A stretch of DNA of 64,000 nt, taken from contig JAJSPD010000056.1 in the NCBI GenBank assembly GCA_021307315.1, positions 186,001-250,000 on the forward strand. The letters are read 5' to 3'. This DNA comes from Bisporella sp. PMI_857 (Eukaryota > Ascomycota > Leotiomycetes > Helotiales > Helotiaceae). Below, in pieces: positions 56,693 to 64,000 of this stretch (the stretch's first letter is position 1; each line of letters begins with the position of its first letter). A program made the position numbers and the translations under genes. The notes beneath the pieces are model-generated. The model searched no databases. It was not told the origin of the DNA and was given only the letters and a program-made list of their open reading frames with translations.

Positions 56693-58784
56693 TGTGTGAA
56701 AAAATCCACTCGCTTGTCAGCCTGCGACATGCGAATTGGCAGTATCTTGTCGAGATCTTCTTCTGTGATTGTCCATTTCCCCAAGAATTTCTTTTTGGAA
56801 AAAACGAACGGGAAACAAGGGGAATCCTCTTTCTGATAATCCCCCCCTCACTTGGCACAGTGGAAGCTAAGAAGCTCGGCAATGGGCTTATTCTTACTTT
56901 GGAAGCCGTGCATGTGAAACCTGATCCAATAGTTGGATTTACCCAAGAATCCGACTGGCTGGGTCGATGGCTCGGGATTTTACTAATGTCTCATCGGAAC
57001 GCTATTTTGGCCTGTTCTTTCCCCATGATTGGCTATTCTATTTAACCTTTTTTTCAATAATCACTTGCAGGGTTTGCACACACAACGTGGTAAACGGGAG
57101 GTCGGCTTGTGGGACATGGTGCGACCGCAGAACAAAAGATTCCGTGGAGAACCTTGGCCCTAACCAGTACCGTAAGTACAGTATGTACAGTATGTAACTA
57201 TATATATTAACAGGGGCAACGGGCTTTGTATGTAGTAGCCACAGGAAAAGAACACATCGTACAAACGTATCTTTTTAAGGGGGGATGGGATTGTAAGTGG
57301 GAGGCGGGCATTAGTGGCGTGCATGGTGCAAGTCAACCACGCCACGGGGCTTGCTTGACTCGGGGTTTATCGGTCTCAGGCGCGGCTCTTGTCAGCAAAT
57401 GTTTCATCGACCATATATACCAACAATCTGTAATGCATTTTCTTGATTCTTGAACGGAAAGATAAAGGCATAGTTCATTTACAACTTTGATGCGACAACT
57501 CTGCTGAGTACAGCAGGTTTATCATGCCACAAGGAGCTCAAATCCTGTTTCATGTTCAACAATTGTCAGATTTTTACTCCTGGGGCGACAGTTTTATTGA
57601 CCAAGCAAAGAGATGCCGTTCTATGTATCGGCGAGGAGGTATTATGGCAGAGGAAGCAAGTCAGGTCGCGTTGGATGCCGCTCGATTTCCGGCCTGCAAA
57701 GGGACTATATCCTCAAAGGGGTTTCAATTTATAATCGTACCTTGTCCACGCATCCCCACCGAGCCTGTCTATATTTTGCCAAGGCGGTAGTTGACGTAAA
57801 GCTTTTTGTTATGTAGGAGGGTGCATGGCTGCCTGGTTGCCGTGGCTAGTACGCAAAAGATAAATGCAAACTGAGACGTTACATATCAGTGAGTGCCGGG
57901 AGACATAGTTCTGGAGAAGTGAACAAAGATAAGTGTTGCTCTAGGGGCATTCGAGAGGTTGAATTTGCAATAAACTGCTTCGAAATGTAGGTCGCACCTT
58001 ACTGGAGCCAAATAGCGATAATCACGACTGGCCGGATTATCTCAGGAAGGGGCGTCGCTTAGAATCACTCGCCATATTATATCCAAATATTCAACCGAAA
58101 GCACTTGCCACACCCTCAATACACAGCTGAGCAGTCTATCCAGACAGAGAGGGGGCTTGATATTGGACTGTGCAGCACAGACCGGCTCGAAACGTGTCAG
58201 GCGTAGGAATGCCACGTGCTAAGGAGTAATAAGGCGGTCCGGTAGAAGCTTTAGGTTTCGGCACGTAAGGGGCCGCCAAGGGTGCGGAAGGTATAAGAAG
58301 AAGGTTTGGTGCGTAACAGAAAGGGTAGAGATTAGTCTTTGTATTAATAGGAGTTGATATATGCCGCATTGCTATATCCGCCTTACAAAACGACCGCAAA
58401 CTCGGCGGCGCTGGCAATAACTTACTCGTTAACCGGTCGTCAGTGGCTAATATACCTCCACGATCGTTGGAACTGTGGATGGAGCATTCGCTGAGAACAA
58501 GGGTGCTCTGCTCAGGGAGATGAGGTCTCAAGCTATCTACTGGTAGCAATATGCGAAAACAAGCGAGCACGGACTGGCCTTGGATTTCTTCACGGCATTT
58601 GCACAGAAGACTAGATATGATAGAAACAAAGACAGCCTCAAGGACTGCTCGATTATGCTAAGTATACCGTCCTAGAGCCACCTTGACGGGCCATTGTTCC
58701 TTGGCACCCTTGAGTAATTGAATAAGTACCAAATCAGAAATTGCTCCTCTCAATCTTGTCACTCTCACCTCTAATTAATTTTAA
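56693..58784. other. Gene-poor intergenic region
   Basis: 2.1 kb without a supported gene. A 144-codon minus frame at 58136-58570 is Pro/Leu-rich and not recognised. Short plus frames at 57524-57816 overlap each other and look random. Confidence 0.45.
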
Positions 58785-60152
58785 TCAGTGCTTTCTCTTA
58801 GAATGATACCTTCCATGAGAACTGTCATCTTTATGGCGCGCCGTATTGGAGACCTTCCCTCCCGGTGAGTTGTTACGACGGTTTTTAGAAGATACAGCTG
58901 CCGCGTAATTATCGAGAGCAAGTTCGTCAGGTGAGGTTTCAAACTCCTGATTTGAATGTGCTTTTGTATAGCAGTTGGGAGAGTCGAAGGCTGACGGCGG
59001 AGACTCCACAAGTTCGTCATTATAACTGAAGGATTGGAGGTGGCTAGATGTATTTCCTTCAAAACCTTGTTGTGAGGTGTAAAACTGATCCTACCCAGGC
59101 GGTTGATGGCACTACCGAATACCACATGACTCAGGTGAATGGCTGGGTGTTGACTGGTAATCCCGCCTCCTTTCGACAAGGTGCAGCCGCATTCCGCAAC
59201 GCCAGGGACTGGGCTCAGGAACAGCGCGATTCGTTCATTTCAGCTACAAACAAAAAAGCAAGGCTCAAGAACGTCGAGCCTGCTTATGTGACATCAAATC
59301 ACAACAACATTGCTGAAACGGCGGATACACAAAACATTGCACATACATCGGACTATACATTCACACAAGCAAATACACATCCGCAGAATACAGAAGCAGG
59401 AGACCCGGTGGACGGTGAGTAGTATACATTTGAAGTGTGCCAGTCCCAGCGTGATAAGTTGTAGTAATAGTATATGCATTGTTGTCGTAAATAGGCTCAT
59501 CTTCTTTATATGATTGCAGCTTGTGCATAGCACGAGCGTCAAGGGCTCCGTTATAACAAGCTTGTCGTTTCGCGACATTTGCAGCACCTCCAGGCGCTTT
59601 CACCTCTAAGAAAAAGTTAGGTACTACTGGAGCTATTCGATGTCTTGTAGGAATAATAAAGCCTCTAAGTCTGTTTGGACGTGTTTGTCGATATTCTCAG
59701 CATGAGCCCCGTCATAAAACTTCGGTTTAGCATTAACGATCACATTCCGAGCTATTGGCTCGAGCCGCGTAAACTGTAGGCTATTTTTATTTGGAATATC
59801 GGAGTTGCCACATATTATAGGGATCAAGTCTCGCATTACTTTACCCTCATCGATCACCCGATTATTTTTTTCGCTTGAAATCTCCGACCGATGAATCAGG
59901 GAAGCGGGAAGGCGAAAGAGATAGTCTTTTGCGTAGTAGAATTTGATGGAGTTCATCTAAAGTGCCAGGCTCTGGAGTTTCGCGGTCATCAGGATAGTCA
60001 TACCCTTCAGGGTAAATCCTGTGGTCGATGAAGCTTTCTTCGAAGTCATCGTCATAGGCAGAAGATTGTCTGGTCTTAGATGATGCGTTCATCGGTATTG
60101 AAGATTCGGTCTGCTTGCTGCCTGAACTCGTGGAGTAACTGCTTGAACTCAT
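58785..60152 (-). pseudogene. Conserved fungal hypothetical protein gene, broken by two frameshifts and an internal inversion
   Basis: The minus strand starts MSSSSYSTSSG and carries GTLDELHQILL, GKVMRDLIPIICGN, PNFFLEVKAPGG, VAKRQACYNGALDARAMH and TYHAGTGTLQMYTTH, a set I recognise from an uncharacterised family expanded in filamentous ascomycetes. Three lesions are present. First, one extra base in an A7 run (about 59865-59871) separates VGDFKRK from NNRVIDEG. Second, a one-base loss near 59651-59665 precedes FIIPTRHR. Third, the segment 59091-59413, encoding the family's EYHMTQ...AAFRNARDWAQEQRDSFI part, is in the opposite orientation. Re-inverting it restores the frame at both ends (TTH-PTQ and PVD-DQF). 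The C-terminal tail to KRKH-stop then resumes on the minus strand. The protein's function is unknown. Confidence 0.78.
59091..59413 (+). other. Inverted internal segment of the 58785-60152 pseudogene
   Basis: A 323-bp block whose open frame (AVDGTTEYHMTQVNGW to EAGDPVD) runs on the plus strand while the rest of the gene runs on the minus strand. Frame continuity at both theoretical junctions argues for a simple inversion in a formerly intact gene. A G/C base is shared at the breakpoints, so the ends may move by one base. Confidence 0.75.
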
Positions 60153-61369
60153 CGCATGTGTGAGGTGAGCCTTTCTACGCGTTGGATACTGGAAAGGCGT
60201 GATTAATAACGATCAACAAGCTTTGTACAATCGAACTTACTCCTCGCAGATCATGCAAGTCTGGGCCGCCATGTCTGGCAAATATTTTGATCTGTTTCAA
60301 AGTAACTTTTATTGTGGACAAGTCGAGTTGCTGCTGCAGGTCGAGGGCGGCAGATTTTTTTTGTTCGTCGATCGAGCTCCTTCAATGCTCGAGGAGTAAG
60401 CCATACCTTGGAAAGGGAGTCGTAAAATTCTGCAGAATGGAGTTTGTACGTTTTCACAGGTGGACCCTTAGGCGTTAAGTCTGCTTTGAAGTGTTATCTA
60501 TTTCGATGAGGTGGGATCTGTTCTCGATTGGCGCTAGACATTGGGGTTTCTCGAAGAGTCGATACAAAAGGGGGAAGCTAGGTAGTATCGCATGGTTGGG
60601 TTCGCGGTCCTGGAATATGCCGAACTATACTGGACTGTGGTTTCTCTCGTCTTTTGGCTCTTTTGGTTCTTTGTTGTCTTTTGATTCTTTATGGGGTTCT
60701 GGTTCTTATCAGGTTCTTTATCGGGTTCTGATTCTTTGTGGGGATGGGGGTGGGGTTGTGGTAAGGCTGGATAATGAGATAAGCTGTACTTGAAATTAGC
60801 CTTGAATGGGATTAGTGCGGCTACAAGCCTGGGACGGGAAAACGGGAACTGGAAAGGGGAAACAGGTCCTACAGTAGGGTGCAATAAGTCTGCACCACCC
60901 CCCTTGTAGGCCAAGATCTACTTTACTACTTTGATCACTTCTACACCGCCGCTCTTTTAAAGCTTTCTCTCTAAATATACAATATATTTAGTACAAAAGT
61001 TTTGACTACAAGCATTTTTACGGATATATAAGTATATATGCAAACTGGTACTTATTATTTAAAACCACCTACAAAATAATATACAAAATAGTAATATACT
61101 TTTGATTTCTGTGTTCACAATTGTAATATTTAAAAGCAGCAGCATAAAACTGATCAAAATAGCATAGTGCATCTTGGCTGACAAGGGGGTGGTCGGAGTT
61201 ATTAGATTACCCCAGGGCCAGTGCACCCAAACGAGGTGGAGCCAGAGAGGTCGGTTATTAACGCACCCCTCAAACGCCGTTTCGTGACAATATTGTTAGT
61301 ACTCATGGATCGCCGCTAGAAGTGTGTGGTATGAATATCAAGGGGTAGTCCACTATTAGTACAACAGTT
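60153..61369. other. Intergenic with AT-rich tract
   Basis: The stretch from 60960 to 61150 is very AT-rich with repeated TATATA/AAATA words. A T/G-rich low-complexity run with TTTTGG-type words lies at 60650-60760. No gene is supported. Confidence 0.45.
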
Positions 61370-61374
61370 GAAAA

Positions 61375-61587
61375 TGTCACGGCCCTTAGGTCTCGGCCCT
61401 GACGCCACAAGGCCGACTCGCTTACACTGGCCCCTGGCCAGTCTCCCTATATAAAGCGCTGCCTTCCTTCCCTTCTTCTATCTGTTGCTTGTTCTCTTCG
61501 TGATAGCAATTCATAGTCATTTACATCTTTGAGTCCTTCTCCCTGAGATCCATAGATCGAGATCCCTGTTCGTCTTGAGTTGTTACA
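61375..61587 (+). mobile_element. Solo LTR of a retrotransposon
   Basis: A 213-bp block starting TGTCACGG and ending GTTACA, flanked by identical 5-bp repeats GAAAA at 61370-61374 and 61588-61592. It contains a TATA box (ctatataaagc at 61448) and a downstream CT-rich initiator-like region, as in fungal Gypsy/Copia LTRs. Flanking duplications on both sides mean the internal part was removed by LTR-LTR recombination. Orientation is inferred from the TATA box. Confidence 0.75.
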
Positions 61588-61592
61588 GAAAA

Positions 61593-64000
61593 TCAGATCA
61601 AAACGAGATTCCCCATGTTGTAGACCCTTCGGTGAAAGGAGGAATAGCCTTCCTCACACCAGAAACACGCTCCGCATCTTAGGACTTATTATAATCGTGC
61701 TTTCAAGTGTTGTAGGTGTTCGAGAGTTCAGGACTTGGAACATACCGCAGCCCCTGTCCAGTGATAATTGATGATGCTGGCAGATCTTGAAGAGCGGAGG
61801 TATCTTTCATAGCAGACTCATCAGTTGACTTGCCTCGGAGAGCTCGGGATTATGTCTTGAAATAAGGCGCTGACTGATGTCTCCAATGAATCTTGCATTG
61901 CCTTCTCCATCCCATTTTGCTTCCCTCTGCTGTCCTTTCGATGCAGCCTGATCGAAGATCTGCTTCATGTACGTATCCATTCAGATATGCCAAAATCGCA
62001 GCCGCTCACGTCGCCTTAATCCGCCTCGGAACTAGAGAAAGGGACGACACTTAATGGAGCCGTACTTACAACAATGGATACGGCACACAATGTTGCGAGA
62101 TAGTTGACATTATTGGGTATGTGAGTTGTTGTGTTTCTGTGCAGTTTCAATTGCAAGATACTTGGACGACACAATGTAACATCAGGCTCTGGCGGCATAG
62201 CCAGGGCATGGTTACTGAGGGATCAACTTCTTTGTGAGTTATGAGCATTAACTCGTTATCAGTGGGTGCCGGTTTACACTTAAACTTTGAACAGGAATTT
62301 GTAAATATACCCTGCTACTGCTCTCCTTAATTTCGCCTTTTATAACAAATTGAAGAAAATACAAGCTTTCCTTCCGACACATCAACTCCACAACTAACGA
62401 ACTTTCAAGCATAGACTCTATGCCTACCCAATGCTCTCTCGTGAGGCATGCCCCAAACTCACCTGATGCCTGAGGATCTTCTACAGCAGGTACTGTTATG
62501 GAGTTCGAAGTAATATACGTTCAGACCAGCGAGTATATTTGTCACAATATCTGCCACATCCCCACACCCATTGGCAAAATGAACACATTGACCCAGGGTC
62601 CTCGAATTACCATAGCTTGGTCGTAGGCTCTAGTGGTCATGTACTTATGGAACCCAAACCCGTCCAACCTTCACGCGCAGATTCGTATCCTCAGAGCCGC
62701 GCATCCGGACTGTGATGTATCTCGGGACCTCGATAGTGATAAAATGCTATATCCCATGGGGAAATCTGAGGTTTCATAATTCAGGCATCTAACGCTCGTC
62801 CATCACCATATGCATAATCACGGAGAGGTATTTCCAATGTGTGAGGAATGGGAAGGGAACGAAGAAGAAAAGGAATGCGACCATTGGGATGCATACCTGA
62901 GTGCTGAAGTTTGCCTTCACAATATAGTCTGGCTTCTAGGAGTCACTCTTGTGGTTCGCATCTTCTTTGGTGAAGCGTATCTCTCCCTGTCCCATCTCTT
63001 TTATAATCTTCCAAGCCCCAGAACTCCCTTCACTGTCATAGCCACGGAAGGTAGTCAGAACGCCACGCTATGCGAGTTTATAATTTGGTCCCTAAATATT
63101 ATTTGAATTGCCGGCTGATACCGGCAACTTACCGGGTAGATTATATATAAAATCAGTATTTGACTAAGAGTATCATGTCGAAACTCGGCCAGACTGCCAG
63201 CCTGCACTCTAATGAGAGTGTAACCCAGAATTTGGGTACAGTTACCCAAATGTGGTGTGGGCATTTGATGCTGCAGTTATAAATTATAGGTGCTTAGATG
63301 TGAAAGTGGCTGTGAAAGGCTGTGAAAGGCTGTGAAAGGCTGTGAAGTGAATATGGCCCCCTTTTAAACACCTCGCTTAAATCCATCCAATCAGGTACAT
63401 GTATAGAATTTCCGACTCCTATATAAATTAATTTTTGCACTTTACACAACAAACATGAGACAAATTTCAGAGTAGTCCCATGAAAAACGCCCTCATCAAA
63501 GATCCTCAGTACGCCAACGCGATCGCACGCAGAACGGGCAAAGTGCGTAAACAACCCGTATAAAAACTCGTGTCACACTGCTGGACTGAGTGGTCAGCAT
63601 AGCATGAAAGGAATAGATTCCTACCCTGTATATATAGTCGTTATCTAGATACCTTATTGCTTTCTATGGAATGAAAGAAGCAGCTAAGTTTGGTGAGGGT
63701 ATCATATAAAGTTTCTCGACACGTATACAAAGCGCGCTGACTTGTGGGATAGATGTGACTTCTGCGGGAAAGAAGATAGGCTCCCGACGTCTAAAAGTTG
63801 CTAATATGGTTACTCTTACTGGAGATACTTGTTCATGGATTAAGAGGTGTCTATAGGAGCTTGACGAGGCCGAAGGCTAAGCATTTTAGCGATCCTTCGA
63901 GGCAACTCGATTGTGAGCACTCAAGCACAGTAAAGACGAAAGCTCAGGTAGGCAACATTCAACTCAACAATATTATGCTAGTATACTATGGCTTGGTCAT
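61593..64000. other. Gene-poor right end
   Basis: 2.4 kb with no protein I can support. Frames at 62810-63106 and near 63294-63554 show no family signature. A gene could begin beyond 64000. Confidence 0.4.
63308..63347. repeat. Four tandem copies of GGCTGTGAAA
   Basis: A 10-bp unit repeated four times, the last ending G instead of A. Just upstream, 63218-63256 has a GGGTAC/ACCCA palindromic cluster. Confidence 0.85.

Noticed and set aside
58136..58570. 144-codon Pro/Leu-rich minus-strand frame
   Set aside because: No recognisable motif, no introns or neighbours to support it; possibly chance in a GC-richer patch.

Overview
The window looks like nuclear DNA of a filamentous ascomycete (Pezizomycotina, probably a leotiomycete; the class is an inference from gene families). 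Genes are single units on both strands with introns of about 45-150 bp, GT-AG borders and CTGAC/CTAAC branch sites. The families are typical of such fungi: HET-domain proteins, Zn2Cys6 regulators, an RTA1 transporter, a WSC sensor, a CFEM-PTH11-type receptor and a QutR-like AROM-derived repressor. No tRNA, rRNA, CRISPR or bacterial-style operon was seen.

Layout. 1-1.2 kb: decayed ankyrin gene. 2.7-3.8 kb: conserved hypothetical. 4.8-8.7 kb: PRS1 (PRPP synthetase) head-to-head with an asteroid-type XPG nuclease homologue. 9.0-16.9 kb: inositol-monophosphatase/QutG-like gene, Zn2Cys6 activator and QutR-like repressor, resembling the regulatory half of a quinate (qut/qa) cluster without its enzymes. 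18.2-19.0 kb: secreted isochorismatase-fold hydrolase. 19.5-21.0 kb: bystin (ENP1). 21.16-21.98 kb: non-autonomous inverted-repeat transposon with a perfect 9-bp target duplication. 22.2-23.6 kb: sarcosine/fructosyl-amine oxidase-like flavoenzyme. 24.4-27.6 kb: RTA1-type membrane protein and a divergent Zn2Cys6 regulator. 28.5-30.2 kb: HET pseudogene and a possible aminotransferase scrap. 31-32.3 kb: secreted SGNH hydrolase with a long Ser/Lys/Glu tail. 34.9-36.3 kb: WSC-domain sensor with an apparent frameshift. 36.3-41.7 kb: gene-poor, rich in microsatellites. 41.7-44.9 kb: SLIP-GC/dynamin-like GTPase. 46.1-46.7 kb: gene relic. 47.3-49.1 kb: HET-domain gene. 49.9-53.1 kb: intronless kelch membrane protein. 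55.0-56.7 kb: CFEM receptor. 58.8-60.2 kb: pseudogene broken by a 323-bp internal inversion. 61.4-61.6 kb: solo LTR. The remainder to 64 kb is gene-poor.

The left half is mostly housekeeping and metabolic genes. The right half is accessory: self-recognition and GTPase families, receptors, relics and transposon traces. Several dead genes carry stop codons explained by C-to-T changes (TGG to TAG, CAA to TAA), which fits RIP-type mutation. The most informative observations are the in-gene inversion, the inverted-repeat element, the orphan Qut-like regulatory trio and the GTPase whose P-loop is divided among three exons with a GC-AG intron. Exon borders were placed by eye from splice motifs and reading phase. 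Most sum to whole codons; those that do not are flagged.
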